Below are positions 8,009 to 15,644 of a stretch of DNA of 35,613 nt, one piece after another. This stretch comes from a bacterium BMS3Bbin10 (lineage in GTDB: Bacteria > Pseudomonadota > Alphaproteobacteria > Rhizobiales > Methyloligellaceae). Every line of letters starts with the position of its first letter. The first letter of the stretch is position 1. The notes beneath the pieces were generated by a model that had not been told where the DNA came from, ran no database searches, and worked only from the letters and a program-made list of their open reading frames with translations. Location: positions 1 through 35,613 of the forward strand of contig BDTT01000009.1 of the NCBI GenBank assembly GCA_002897995.1, read 5' to 3'. The position numbers and the translations under genes are program-made.

Positions 8009-9135
8009 TGGCATCGCGCAGCGCAAAGGGCGGCACCAAGGGGAATGCCGGGAAATCCGTTGTGGCCCCGCGCCGCATTGCCGGGGGACTGGCCGCTCTC
8101 ACGGCGATTATTCTGGCGGTGGCCTGGCTGTCGGGCTGGTTCGAGACCAAGATTGCGCCGGGGACGCTGGAGACAGCCGGCGCCCGCGACGTCTCTCAAG
8201 TGACCGGCGTCGCGGTGGAGCGTGTCGTCGAGCCGGCCGTCGAATGGGCCAGCGGCACGGTTGAATCGGCGCGGCGCACGACGGTGGCGGCGCGGATTGT
8301 GACGCGGATCGAACGGATTCACGTTTCCGCCGGCGATGAAGTGAAACGGGGCGATATTCTGGTGGAGCTGGATGCGCGCGAGCCTCAGGCGCGGGTACAG
8401 CAGGCGCAGGACGCGCTCAAGGCGGCGAAGGCGCGGCGCGATCTGGCGATTGCGGAACTTGAGCGCTCCAGGGAGCTGCTCGCCCGCGGCGTGACCACCC
8501 GGCAGCGCCACGATCAGGCCATATCCGCCGAGCGCATCGCCTCGGCGGATGTCGACCGCGCCGGACAGGCGCTGGAGGAAGCGCGCGCGGGCCTGTCCCA
8601 CACGGTTATCCGCGCACCCGTCGCCGGTCGGGTGATCGACCGGCTCGCCGAGCCCGGCGACACGGTGACGCCGGGCGCCCCCCTGTTGCGGCTCTACGAT
8701 CCCGCCGCCCTGCGCGTGGAGGCGCCGGTGCGCGAATCGCTCGCCGTCAACCTGTCGGTCGGCGATACGCTCAAGATCGAAATGTCGTCGCTGGGTGAAA
8801 CCCAGAGCGGTCCGATCGACGAGATCGTCCCCTATGCGGACCCGGGCGCGCGAACGCTTCTGGTCAAGGTCGCGCTTCCCGATGGATCGCGGGCCTTTGC
8901 CGGAATGTTTGCGCGGATCGGCGTCCCCGCCGGCATGCGCGAACGCCTCATCATCCCCCAATCCGCAATCCGCCGCATCGGCCAGCTGGAATTCGCTTAT
9001 GTGCTGGAAAAGGACCGCGTCGAGCAACGCCTGATCACCACGGGCGAGGGTCTTTCAGGCGGCCGTATCGACGTTCTGAGCGGACTGAGCCAAGGGGCGA
9101 GGGTGGTCTCTCCTTGGAGGGACGCGGTCAAATAA
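8005..9135 (+). CDS. RND efflux periplasmic adaptor (membrane-fusion protein, HlyD/AcrA type)
   Basis: A 376-residue adaptor. A basic N-terminus is followed by a membrane anchor near residues 28-46 (GLAALTAIILAVAWLSGWF). The split lipoyl domain is visible as VTRIERIHVSAGDEVKRGD and RAPVAGRVIDRLAEPGDTV, flanking an alpha-helical hairpin rich in Ala, Arg and Glu (about residues 130-200). A beta-barrel and a membrane-proximal domain follow. Its role is to bridge the RND permease to an outer-membrane channel. The order permease then adaptor is the reverse of acrAB. The start is ATG at 8005 (an ATGATG pair, so 8008 is also possible), overlapping the permease stop. Confidence 0.9.
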   Translation: MMASRSAKGGTKGNAGKSVVAPRRIAGGLAALTAIILAVAWLSGWFETKIAPGTLETAGARDVSQVTGVAVERVVEPAVEWASGTVESARRTTVAARIVTRIERIHVSAGDEVKRGDILVELDAREPQARVQQAQDALKAAKARRDLAIAELERSRELLARGVTTRQRHDQAISAERIASADVDRAGQALEEARAGLSHTVIRAPVAGRVIDRLAEPGDTVTPGAPLLRLYDPAALRVEAPVRESLAVNLSVGDTLKIEMSSLGETQSGPIDEIVPYADPGARTLLVKVALPDGSRAFAGMFARIGVPAGMRERLIIPQSAIRRIGQLEFAYVLEKDRVEQRLITTGEGLSGGRIDVLSGLSQGARVVSPWRDAVK

Positions 9136-9189
9136 CCTAAGAGTCCGTTTGGATATTGCGGCCGCGCAGCCCCTGTCGATACCGGTTCC

Positions 9190-9408
9190 ATGCCCGGTCT
9201 GGATACCCGGCCAGATTACCGGATCACGAAATATACCAGGGACTATCTCGTTTACCTGCGGGGCAAGATAAAGGAGCTGATCGGCAAGGACGGTTCGCTG
9301 ACCGACGCCTACAAGATCGATCAGTCGGCATATGAACATCTCGATACCTACGAAATCCTCGCCCTGCAGAACGCCGGGCGGATCTTCCGGTCCATGGAAT
9401 TCGAGTGA
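9190..9408 (+). CDS. 72-aa protein, possible C-terminal remnant of a metallo-beta-lactamase-fold hydrolase
   Basis: A short ORF ending in SMEFE. The pattern TRDYLVYLRGKIKELI, then IDQSAYEHLDTYE and NAGRIFRSMEFE, resembles what I remember of the C-terminal helical tail of SoxH-like / quinoprotein-relay metallo-hydrolases, in which this region follows the HxHxDH metal-binding part. Here the frame is open upstream only to a stop at 9133-9135 and contains no metal-binding motif. The gene is therefore either a stand-alone small protein or a 5'-truncated remnant. It starts 54 bases after the adaptor gene and is followed by a palindromic repeat. The ATG at 9190 has no clear ribosome-binding site. 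The family call is from memory and tentative. Confidence 0.4.
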   Translation: MPGLDTRPDYRITKYTRDYLVYLRGKIKELIGKDGSLTDAYKIDQSAYEHLDTYEILALQNAGRIFRSMEFE

Positions 9409-9456
9409 GGCGGAATTTGAAATAATACTGGCGGCGGTTGGCTTTGACCCATGACG

Positions 9457-9565
9457 GATGCTTCGAGACGCGCCCTTACGGGCGCTCCTCAGCATAAGGC
9501 ATATGTTTGTTTTTCCTTACTCAATCCTCATCCTGAGGAGGCGCGAAGCGCCGTCTCGAAGGATG
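9457..9565. repeat. Palindromic intergenic repeat element, full copy
   Basis: Two arms that are near inverted copies: the left arm (from 9457, GATGCTTCGAGACGCGCCC...) ends with CTCCTCAGCATAAGG, and the right arm (from about 9526, CCTCATCCTGAGGAGGCGCG) ends with CTCGAAGGATG. Between them is a short AT-rich spacer. This is the common alphaproteobacterial 'CATCCTTCGAGACG...CTCCTCAGGATGAGG' type of palindrome. The left arm recurs almost identically at 24789-24831. It probably has no coding function, although ATG-containing frames start inside it. Confidence 0.8.
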
Positions 9566-9644
9566 TGCGGACCGGTCAAAGCTAACGGCCCCTCGTATAA
9601 GGCCGGTGCGCCGGCGCGTGTGAAGAGGGCTTCTGGTCCGCCGC

Positions 9645-10142
9645 CTATTTGACCGCGTCGGCGACGATGCCGTCCAGCAACGCCTCGACCTTGGCCAGCG
9701 CCTTGCGCGAGATTATCGACCGGTCGCTGATCGGCTTGCGGTAACCCACATGGATCACGCCCGGTCTCCCCCTCACCTCATAGATAAAGACAACATAGGG
9801 GCAGATCGCGATGTTGAGCGGGTTCGCGCTGACGACCTCATGGGTGAGCTTCGCCGAACAGAACTGCAGGAACCTGGCGTTCAGATATGGCGTTTTGTTT
9901 CCAGCCGCCGTGACGCTCCCGGCCGCCTGACTGGTGCGCTCCAGCATCTCCTGGAGATATCCCTCGTAATCGATCTTGAGCCCGCGGTCGATGATCGCGT
10001 TCTTGAGCTCGAACAATATCGTCTCGAAGCTTCCCTCCGTGGAAATGGACTTGTAACCGATTCCATTTTCAACCGCCGATTCGCCCGGCGTCGCGAGAAA
10101 GAGCGTCAAGAGCGCGGCCGCGATCATGTTCGTGAATTTCAT
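9645..10142 (-). CDS. Periplasmic DUF302-domain protein (copy 1)
   Basis: A 165-residue protein with a signal peptide (MKFTNMIAAALLTLFLATPGESA) and a DUF302 domain. Visible conserved parts are the early SFETILFELKNAIIDRGLKI, then QEMLERT, the Cys-containing FCSAKL and ICPYVVFIYE segments, and PGVIHVGYRKP. DUF302 proteins are frequent neighbours of sulfur-oxidation genes, but their biochemical role is unknown. AAGGA precedes the ATG at 10142. It lies 69 bases downstream of tusA on the same strand, so both are likely cotranscribed. A paralogue at 33367-33834 shares most of these motifs, including the two Cys positions. Confidence 0.85.
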   Translation of the reverse strand: MKFTNMIAAALLTLFLATPGESAVENGIGYKSISTEGSFETILFELKNAIIDRGLKIDYEGYLQEMLERTSQAAGSVTAAGNKTPYLNARFLQFCSAKLTHEVVSANPLNIAICPYVVFIYEVRGRPGVIHVGYRKPISDRSIISRKALAKVEALLDGIVADAVK

Positions 10143-10211
10143 GATACCAGTCCTTGCGCGCGGATGGCCGCGAATGGCATTGCCGGGTTCGGGATTCCAA
10201 AAAAACCGCTT

Positions 10212-10439
10212 TTAGGAATTGCTTTTGATCAGGAAGCGGTAAACACCGTCTTCCTCGGTGGATTCCAAAAGTTCATGTCCCGTCGCACGGCAAAAGGCGT
10301 CGAAATCGGCAACCGACCCCGGGTCGGTGGCCAGAACCTCAAGCATTTCGCCCGATGGCATTTTCTTGATCGCGGCTTTCGCCTTCAAGATCGGAAGCGG
10401 GCAGTTGAGACCTTTCACGTCTAGCGTCGTGTCCGTCAT
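10212..10439 (-). CDS. tusA: Sulfur carrier protein TusA
   Basis: A 75-residue cytoplasmic sulfur carrier. The signature LDVKGLNCPLPILKAK contains the sulfur-binding Cys13 in the CPxP motif, and the ATDPGS segment is also typical. TusA accepts sulfane sulfur as a persulfide and hands it to partner proteins. In dsr-containing sulfur oxidisers it feeds DsrEFH and DsrC, which is the likely role here given the dsr operon 1.8 kb away on the other strand. GGAAGGATT lies immediately before the ATG. An AT-rich segment upstream (10505-10550) carries a copy of the motif also found before dsrA and soxY, so tusA may have its own regulated promoter. Confidence 0.95.
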   Translation of the reverse strand: MTDTTLDVKGLNCPLPILKAKAAIKKMPSGEMLEVLATDPGSVADFDAFCRATGHELLESTEEDGVYRFLIKSNS

Positions 10440-10527
10440 AATCCTTCCAGAGGCTCCTTGTGTCCATGGGTGGCCAGACGACCCGGGGATCGGGTCACTG
10501 ACAATCTGATATTCCAGTTATCAATTC

Positions 10528-10539
10528 ATATTCAAATAC
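10528..10539 (+). promoter_or_regulatory. Putative operator half-palindrome upstream of tusA
   Basis: ATATTCAAATAC in an AT-rich island otherwise surrounded by GC-rich DNA, 89 bases upstream of the tusA start. It matches the 12-base motif seen upstream of soxY (ATATTCAGATAT) and dsrA (ATATTCTAATAT, minus strand) at ten or more positions. No convincing -35/-10 pair could be assigned. A role as binding site of the ArsR-type regulator encoded at 26358-26696 is inference only. Confidence 0.35.
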
Positions 10540-10597
10540 TTGCATAACTGAACAGGGAATTTGCCCGGAGGTCAAGTCACCCCGCCCGCGGCATTTT

Positions 10598-10822
10598 CTA
10601 TTCCCCGCCGGGCTCCGCCCGTTCCGACCAGTCTCTCAGGGCCGACCCCCAATGGGCCGCCGTTGCCGCATCGAGATCGAAAATCGTGAACCGGCGCCCT
10701 TCCCTGACCGTGATCCGCAACAGCCGCATGCCGCTCTCGTGAACCACGTCGTCCAGCGTAATTTCCCGGGCGTAGGGGGCAGCGAACCGCTCCAGGCGCG
10801 TTACGGTTTCGTTAGAACTCAT
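10598..10822 (-). CDS. Conserved small protein of unknown function (74 aa)
   Basis: A 74-residue soluble protein without cysteines or membrane segments. It begins MSSNETVTRLERFAAPYARE; the middle (LLRITVREGRRFTIFDLD) looks like two beta strands, and the tail (HWGSALRDWSERAEPGGE) is helical. It starts one base after the stop of the 64-aa gene, so the two are almost certainly cotranslated. Both lie between a TauD-like dioxygenase and tusA. I do not recognise a characterised family; the compact beta-rich middle could suggest a small partner or regulatory subunit of the dioxygenase. A 158-base gap with AT-rich DNA separates it from tusA. Confidence 0.65.
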   Translation of the reverse strand: MSSNETVTRLERFAAPYAREITLDDVVHESGMRLLRITVREGRRFTIFDLDAATAAHWGSALRDWSERAEPGGE

Positions 10823-10823
10823 A

Positions 10824-11018
10824 TCACTTCTTGTCTCCCCAGTAGAAGGAGGTCTCCAGCATCATCGCCCATTTGCGCGGCGTGTCGCGATAGTCCGGCT
10901 TGACGTCGAACTCGAGGAACCGCTCGCCGTCCTGTCCCGCTTTGGCCACGAGTTTTACAAGGTCTTCGAAGGACTGCACTTCGGGATGATGGATTATCAG
11001 ATCGCTCAGTCGGGCCAT
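10824..11018 (-). CDS. Conserved small protein of unknown function (64 aa)
   Basis: A 64-residue acidic protein: helical N-terminus (MARLSDLIIHHPEVQSFEDL), then KLVAKAGQDGERFLEFDVKP and a tail ending in MMLETSFYWGDKK with several aromatic residues. No cysteines, signal peptide or membrane segment. GAGGAAG precedes the ATG at 11018. It lies 38 bases after the tauD-like gene and one base before the 74-aa gene, so a three-gene unit is likely. I do not recognise a family with known function. Its reality is supported by the tight spacing, the ribosome-binding site and the codon composition. Confidence 0.65.
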   Translation of the reverse strand: MARLSDLIIHHPEVQSFEDLVKLVAKAGQDGERFLEFDVKPDYRDTPRKWAMMLETSFYWGDKK

Positions 11019-11056
11019 CGTCTTCCTCGCTGTTGCGGCTGGCGGATTTCAGCCGG

Positions 11057-12019
11057 TTACCCGGTTCCGGCAATTCTCTCCGGATAGCGCAACCGGTATA
11101 GCAGACGGTTGCCGCGGCCCGAAAGCGCCGCGGGGTTTTTGAACCCGGTCCGGTTGTGCAGCACATTGTTGCAGATCAGCCCCTGGCCCGGCGCAAATTT
11201 GTGCCTGAAGATATACCGGTCGCCATTGGCCAGGATACTCGCGAGAAAATGCACCGCGGCCAGCGTGTCGGGGTCGTCGCGCCAGACGATGTTCCGGCCG
11301 CGTGCCGAGTAACGCATATTCAGCTTGCCCGTGCGGGGGTCCACGGCGAAGACCGGTCCCGTACTCGGCGCGCGCACTTTGCCATTGTCTTCCACATTGG
11401 CGGGAATGGTCATGGCCTCCGCATGCATGAAGGCGGCGATGAAATCCGGATTCTCGTCGCGCAGCCGGATATAGGCTATCTCGGGATCGAGCAGCCCGCT
11501 TTCGCCGCCTTCGTCCGCCTCCCGCACGCAGTGCAGCACAAGGGCTCCGATGCGGTCCGCCGGACCATTGTAATATCCGTCGGTATGCCAGCTGAGCGGG
11601 CGGTCGGAATAGGGGATGTAGCCCTTGCGGCTCCCGTCCCCGGCGACTTCGATGGCGACGATGCCGTCGTCCGCCGCCGACCGGTGTCTCTCGACGCGAT
11701 GGAGCCCGAGCGCCCTTGCGAATGAGCGCAGATCGTCCCTGACGCGGCCGTCACCGGTCTGAGAGGGGCGGGAGGTGTAGATTGCCATATTGGCCTTGCG
11801 GCACAGGCTGATCAGGGCCGCCCGCTCCGCTTCGCCGGGGGCGGCAAGGTCGCTTATCTCAACCACGAGTTCCGATACGCTTGCCGGAGACGCCGCGAGT
11901 TTGGCGGCGCGCCAGTCGCGGTAGGTCTCATTGTCGCAGAGATCGAACGGGCCGGCCGGTCGCCGTCCGGCTTTTCTCTTGGTTTTCTTGCGGTTTTCGG
12001 CCTGTTTATCTGATTGCAT
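11057..12019 (-). CDS. TauD/TfdA-family Fe(II)/2-oxoglutarate dioxygenase
   Basis: A 320-residue non-haem iron dioxygenase. The facial triad is intact: His145 and Asp147 in LSWHTDGYYN and His288 in CNNVLHNRTG, with an Arg (RLLYRLRY, residues 305-311) to bind 2-oxoglutarate. Such enzymes hydroxylate a substrate with O2 and 2-oxoglutarate; TauD itself releases sulfite from taurine. The position divergent from dsrA and upstream of tusA suggests a sulfur-related substrate, but the sequence does not prove it. ATG at 12019 is used because the earlier in-frame start at 12067 is TTG; the Shine-Dalgarno is weak. Residues 8-22 are highly basic. It heads the minus-strand cluster that includes two small genes and probably tusA and DUF302. 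Confidence 0.85.
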   Translation of the reverse strand: MQSDKQAENRKKTKRKAGRRPAGPFDLCDNETYRDWRAAKLAASPASVSELVVEISDLAAPGEAERAALISLCRKANMAIYTSRPSQTGDGRVRDDLRSFARALGLHRVERHRSAADDGIVAIEVAGDGSRKGYIPYSDRPLSWHTDGYYNGPADRIGALVLHCVREADEGGESGLLDPEIAYIRLRDENPDFIAAFMHAEAMTIPANVEDNGKVRAPSTGPVFAVDPRTGKLNMRYSARGRNIVWRDDPDTLAAVHFLASILANGDRYIFRHKFAPGQGLICNNVLHNRTGFKNPAALSGRGNRLLYRLRYPERIAGTG

Positions 12020-12089
12020 GGGTCCGGGCCCTGGGCTTGCATCGGCGCATTTTCCCGAGCATAACAAATATCCGACGGTGCTACATCGG

Positions 12090-12117
12090 TTGATATATTA
12101 GAATATTTTGATATAAA
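12090..12117 (+). promoter_or_regulatory. Predicted dsr operon promoter
   Basis: TTGATA (12090-12095), 16 bases, then TATAAA (12112-12117), close to the sigma-70 consensus and standing out as an AT-rich island 100 bases upstream of the dsrA start. It is the best promoter-like sequence in the tauD-dsrA divergent region. The spacer contains a 12-base inverted repeat, so binding of a protein there would block RNA polymerase. Confidence 0.5.
12095..12106 (-). promoter_or_regulatory. Putative operator within the dsr promoter
   Basis: ATATTAGAATAT, a perfect palindrome with 5-base arms and 2-base centre, lying in the spacer of the predicted dsr promoter. Read on the minus strand as ATATTCTAATAT it resembles the soxY and tusA upstream motifs. 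Its location is typical of a repressor site. The candidate ligand-responsive repressor is the ArsR-type protein at 26358-26696; this link is inferred, not shown. Confidence 0.4.
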
Positions 12118-12217
12118 TAAGTAGTACTCTTGTTGGATGTCCGCCTTTTCAAAATACCGCAACCGGGGGTATGGGCGGCGAAGTGGAATTTGCCGGTTAC
12201 GGGGAGGATCAGGGTCG

Positions 12218-13558
12218 ATGGCGAAACACAATGGGCCCACGGGGTCGAAAGACGCCGCGGCGGGCAACGGCGCGCCGGCGCAGGCGAAGCAGCATCCCAC
12301 ACCCATGCTGGACGAACTGGAGGGCGGCCCGTGGCCGAGCTTCGTGACTGGGCTGAAGCGGCTTCGCGATTCGAAGGACAAGCAATACGCCCCGATGATG
12401 AACGATCTGCTCGGCCAGCTTGAGCATTCCTATGAGGAAAAGCTCGGCTTCTGGAAAGGCGGCGTCGTCTCCGTTTACGGTTATGGCGGGGGTATCATCC
12501 CGCGCTTTTCCCACCTTCCCGAAGAGTTTCCCGAGTCGAAGGAATTCCATACCCTGCGCATAATGCCGCCCGCCGGGTTTCATTACGACACCAAGATCAT
12601 GCGCAAGATGTGCGACATCTGGGAAGAGTATGGTTCGGGTCTGATCGCATTCCACGGCCAGACCGGAAACATCATGTTTCAGGGGGCAACCACCGAAAAC
12701 ACGCAAAAGGCTTTCGACGCCCTGAACGAAATCGGTTTCGATCTCGGCGGCGCGGGCCCGTGCCTGCGCACGGCCATGAGCTGTGTCGGAGCGGCCCGCT
12801 GCGAGATGTCGAACTATGACGAGCAGCGCGCCCTGCGCAACGTCATCAATGAATATCTCGATGAAATCCACCGTCCGGCGATGCCCTACAAGTTCAAGTT
12901 CAAGTTCTCCGGCTGCCCCAATGATTGCGTCAACTCCGTTCAGCGCGCCGATTTCGCCGTCATCGGAACCTGGCGCGACGACATGAAGGTCAACCAGGAC
13001 GAAGTCAAAACCTATGTGAAAAAAGTCGGCCGGAAATACATGATCGACTCGGTCATTTCGATGTGCCCGACCCGTGCGCTGAGCCTCAATGACGATGACA
13101 CGCTCGAGGTCGACAATTCGAGCTGCGTGCGTTGCATGCATTGTCTCAATGTCATGCCCAAGGCCCTGTCCCCCGGCGACGACAAGGGCGCAACCATCCT
13201 CATCGGCGGCAAGCGTTCGCTCAAGGTCGGCGATCTGATGGGCACCGTTATCGTGCCGTTCATGAAGCTGGAGACCGACGAGGACTATGACAAGCTCACC
13301 GAGTTCGCCGGAGAGATCATGGAGTTCTTCACCGACAATGCGCTGGAGCATGAGCGCATCGGCGAGACCATCGACCGGATCGGCCTGCCGGCCTTTCTGG
13401 AGGCCATGGACATCCACCCCGATCCCAACATGGTCAAGCATCCGCGCACATGCAGCTATGTCCGCACCGACGATTTTACCGAGGAAGCGGATAAATATTT
13501 CGAGCGAAAGAAGAAAAAAGAGGCTGAAGAGGCAAAGGCCGCGGTCGCCGCGGAATGA
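12218..13558 (+). CDS. dsrA: Dissimilatory sulfite reductase, alpha subunit (oxidative type)
   Basis: A 446-residue cytoplasmic subunit of reverse siroheme sulfite reductase, which oxidises DsrC-bound sulfur to sulfite. The cysteines of the siroheme/[4Fe-4S] site are C189-x5-C195 and C233-x3-C237 (SGCPNDC). An inserted ferredoxin domain carries C283 in MCPT and C303, C306, C309 (SCVRCMHC). The C-terminal tail is highly charged and rich in Lys, Glu and Ala. GGGGAGGA precedes ATG 12218; a longer frame from 12137 would add an unlikely N-terminus lying within the leader. The presence of DsrEFH and DsrL downstream indicates the oxidative rather than reductive form. Confidence 0.98.
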   Translation: MAKHNGPTGSKDAAAGNGAPAQAKQHPTPMLDELEGGPWPSFVTGLKRLRDSKDKQYAPMMNDLLGQLEHSYEEKLGFWKGGVVSVYGYGGGIIPRFSHLPEEFPESKEFHTLRIMPPAGFHYDTKIMRKMCDIWEEYGSGLIAFHGQTGNIMFQGATTENTQKAFDALNEIGFDLGGAGPCLRTAMSCVGAARCEMSNYDEQRALRNVINEYLDEIHRPAMPYKFKFKFSGCPNDCVNSVQRADFAVIGTWRDDMKVNQDEVKTYVKKVGRKYMIDSVISMCPTRALSLNDDDTLEVDNSSCVRCMHCLNVMPKALSPGDDKGATILIGGKRSLKVGDLMGTVIVPFMKLETDEDYDKLTEFAGEIMEFFTDNALEHERIGETIDRIGLPAFLEAMDIHPDPNMVKHPRTCSYVRTDDFTEEADKYFERKKKKEAEEAKAAVAAE

Positions 13559-13622
13559 CCGGCGGGACTGCACATCCGAACCGCTGCCCGATGCGGCCAA
13601 GGTTTTCTGACTGGAGAGTTTT

Positions 13623-14702
13623 ATGAGCGAAGCCACAACACCGCGCATTGCCGACGAAACCGGCGTGCCCGATCCGTTCCTGTTCATGCATCCGACCTTG
13701 AAGAAGAACTATGCGAACTGGGACTGGCATGAGCGCCTGCGTCCCGGCGTCCTGCATCACATGTCCAAGACCGGCGAGTCCATTTACACCGTGCGCGCCG
13801 GCACCCAGCGGCAGATGGACGTCTATACGATCCGCAAACTGTGCGACATCGCCGACGAGTTCGCCGACGGTCATTTCCGCTTCACCACCCGAAGCAACAT
13901 CGAATTCATGGTCACCGACCGGGCGAGGATCGACCCGCTGATCGAAAGGCTGACCGGCGAGGGCTTTCCCGTCGGCGGCACCGGCAATTCGGTCTCCATG
14001 ATTTCCCATACCCAGGGCTGGCTGCATTGCGACATTCCCGGCACCGATGCGTCGGGCGTGGTCAAGAGCCTGATGGACATGATGTATGAGGAGTTCATCA
14101 AGGAGGAGATGCCGAACCGGGTGCGGATCACCACCTCCTGCTGCCAGGTCAACTGCGGCGGACAGGGCGATATCGCCGTCAATGTGCAATATACCAAACC
14201 GCCGAAGATCGATCACGACCTTGTCGCCAATGTGTGCGAGCGCCCGGCGGTCGTGGCGCGCTGCCCGGTGGCGGCGATCCGGCCCGCCATCGTCAATGGC
14301 AAGCCGTCGCTCGAGGTCGACGAAAAGAAATGCATCTGCTGTGGCGCGTGTTACCCGCCCTGCCCGCCGATGCAGATCAACGGCGAAGATTCGACCCGGC
14401 TGGCGATCTGGGTTGGCGGCAAGCATTCCAACGCCCGCTCCAAGCCGACCTTCCAGAAACTGGTGGTCGCCAACCTGCCGAACAATCCGCCGCATTGGCC
14501 CGAGGTCGAAGCTGTCGTAAAGAAGATCCTTTACGCCTACAAGGACAATGCCCGCGACTGGGAGCGGATGGGTGAATGGATTGAGCGTATCGGCTGGCCG
14601 AAGTTCTTCGATCTGACTGAACTGGCGTTCACCAAGCATCATCTGGATACCTGGACGGGCGCGCGGCACACGATGAATTCGTCGACGCATATCCGCTTCT
14701 AG
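13623..14702 (+). CDS. dsrB: Dissimilatory sulfite reductase, beta subunit (oxidative type)
   Basis: A 359-residue partner of DsrA in the alpha2-beta2 enzyme. The siroheme/cluster segment TSCCQVNCGGQG gives Cys173, Cys174 and Cys178. The ferredoxin domain contains KCICCGACYPPCPP (Cys237, 240, 243, 247). Length and motifs are normal for DsrB. GGAGAG lies upstream of the ATG. The gene is 64 bases after dsrA and 73 bases before dsrE in the same operon. All residues expected for cofactor binding are visible, with no frameshift. Confidence 0.98.
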   Translation: MSEATTPRIADETGVPDPFLFMHPTLKKNYANWDWHERLRPGVLHHMSKTGESIYTVRAGTQRQMDVYTIRKLCDIADEFADGHFRFTTRSNIEFMVTDRARIDPLIERLTGEGFPVGGTGNSVSMISHTQGWLHCDIPGTDASGVVKSLMDMMYEEFIKEEMPNRVRITTSCCQVNCGGQGDIAVNVQYTKPPKIDHDLVANVCERPAVVARCPVAAIRPAIVNGKPSLEVDEKKCICCGACYPPCPPMQINGEDSTRLAIWVGGKHSNARSKPTFQKLVVANLPNNPPHWPEVEAVVKKILYAYKDNARDWERMGEWIERIGWPKFFDLTELAFTKHHLDTWTGARHTMNSSTHIRF

Positions 14703-14775
14703 GCGATACCGCCGCCGCCCCGGCCCCGCGCCGGTGAAAATGGCCTTGTCAACAGATTGCAGGAAGGCTGAGAAC

Positions 14776-15168
14776 GTGAAATTCGGAATATTGATCAATG
14801 AGGGACCCTATACGCATCAGGCGTCGGATTCCGCCTATCAGTTCACCAAGGCGGCGCTGGAGAAGGGGCACGAGATCTACCGCGTCTTTTTCTATCACGA
14901 CGGCGTCAATAACGGGACGCGCCTCTCTGTTCCGCCGCAGGATGAGCGCAACATCCAGAACAACTGGACCGAGCTGGCGGAGCAGCACGATCTCGATCTG
15001 GTGGTCTGTGTCGCCGCCGCCCAGCGGCGCGGCATTCTCGATGAGAGCGAGGCCAAGCGCGCCGGCAAGGACGCCGACAATATCGCGCCCGGGTTTCGCA
15101 TTTCGGGTCTCGGGCAACTGATAGAGACGGGGATCGAGTCCGATCGCGTCGTTGCGTTCGGCGATTGA
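14776..15168 (+). CDS. dsrE: Sulfur transferase subunit DsrE
   Basis: A 130-residue subunit of the cytoplasmic DsrE2F2H2 sulfur-transfer complex. The sulfur-binding Cys78 lies in LDLVVCVAAAQRRG, exactly at the position known for the Allochromatium vinosum protein. The complex takes sulfur from TusA and passes it to DsrC. The start is GTG at 14776: AGGAAGG lies eight bases upstream and the peptide then begins at the conserved KFGILINEGPY; a longer ATG frame at 14734 adds a non-conserved leader. The stop lies 13 bases before dsrF. Confidence 0.96.
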   Translation: MKFGILINEGPYTHQASDSAYQFTKAALEKGHEIYRVFFYHDGVNNGTRLSVPPQDERNIQNNWTELAEQHDLDLVVCVAAAQRRGILDESEAKRAGKDADNIAPGFRISGLGQLIETGIESDRVVAFGD

Positions 15169-15181
15169 GGAGCGCGAAGAG

Positions 15182-15616
15182 ATGACCACGCAAGAAGAGC
15201 TTCCCGGCGCCAGCGGCACAAAAAGGTTCCTTTATGTGAACCGCAGAGCCCCATACGGGACGATTTACGCCCTGGAGTCCCTCGAAGTCGTGCTGATCGG
15301 CGCCGCTTTCGATCAGGACGTCAGCCTCGCCTTCTTTGACGACGGCGTCTACCAGATCGTCAAGGGGCAGGACACGAAGGGGATCGGCATGAAGAATTTC
15401 TCGCCGACATACCGCGCCCTGGGGGACTATGAAGTTACCAAACTCTACGTCGAGAAAGAGGCGCTGGAAGAGCGCGGCCTGTCGCCCGACGACCTCATGG
15501 ACATCACCTATGAGGACGAAGACGACGACTGGGCGGAAAAGCCTTCCATCCGGATCGTCAGCCGTTCCGAGATGACCGAGATCATGGCCGCCCAGGACGT
15601 TATTCTTAGTTTCTGA
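15182..15616 (+). CDS. dsrF: Sulfur transferase complex subunit DsrF
   Basis: A 144-residue DsrE/F-like protein. The core begins RFLYVNRRAPYGTIYALESLE, followed by FDQDVSLAFFDDGVYQIVKGQDT. No cysteine is present, consistent with DsrF being a structural rather than sulfur-carrying subunit. An N-terminal extension of about 14 residues precedes the conserved part, and an acidic loop (YEDEDDDW) lies near the end. GAGGAGCG lies before ATG 15182. It belongs to the dsrEFH set that marks oxidative Dsr systems. Confidence 0.95.
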   Translation: MTTQEELPGASGTKRFLYVNRRAPYGTIYALESLEVVLIGAAFDQDVSLAFFDDGVYQIVKGQDTKGIGMKNFSPTYRALGDYEVTKLYVEKEALEERGLSPDDLMDITYEDEDDDWAEKPSIRIVSRSEMTEIMAAQDVILSF

Positions 15617-15644
15617 GGACCTGAACAAAAAGACGAGACAAACA

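Noticed and set aside
12209-13687. 492-codon minus-strand frame
   Set aside because: Antisense to dsrA, which has every expected cofactor motif.
13476-14798. 440-codon minus-strand frame
   Set aside because: Antisense to dsrB; no motif and no ribosome-binding site.
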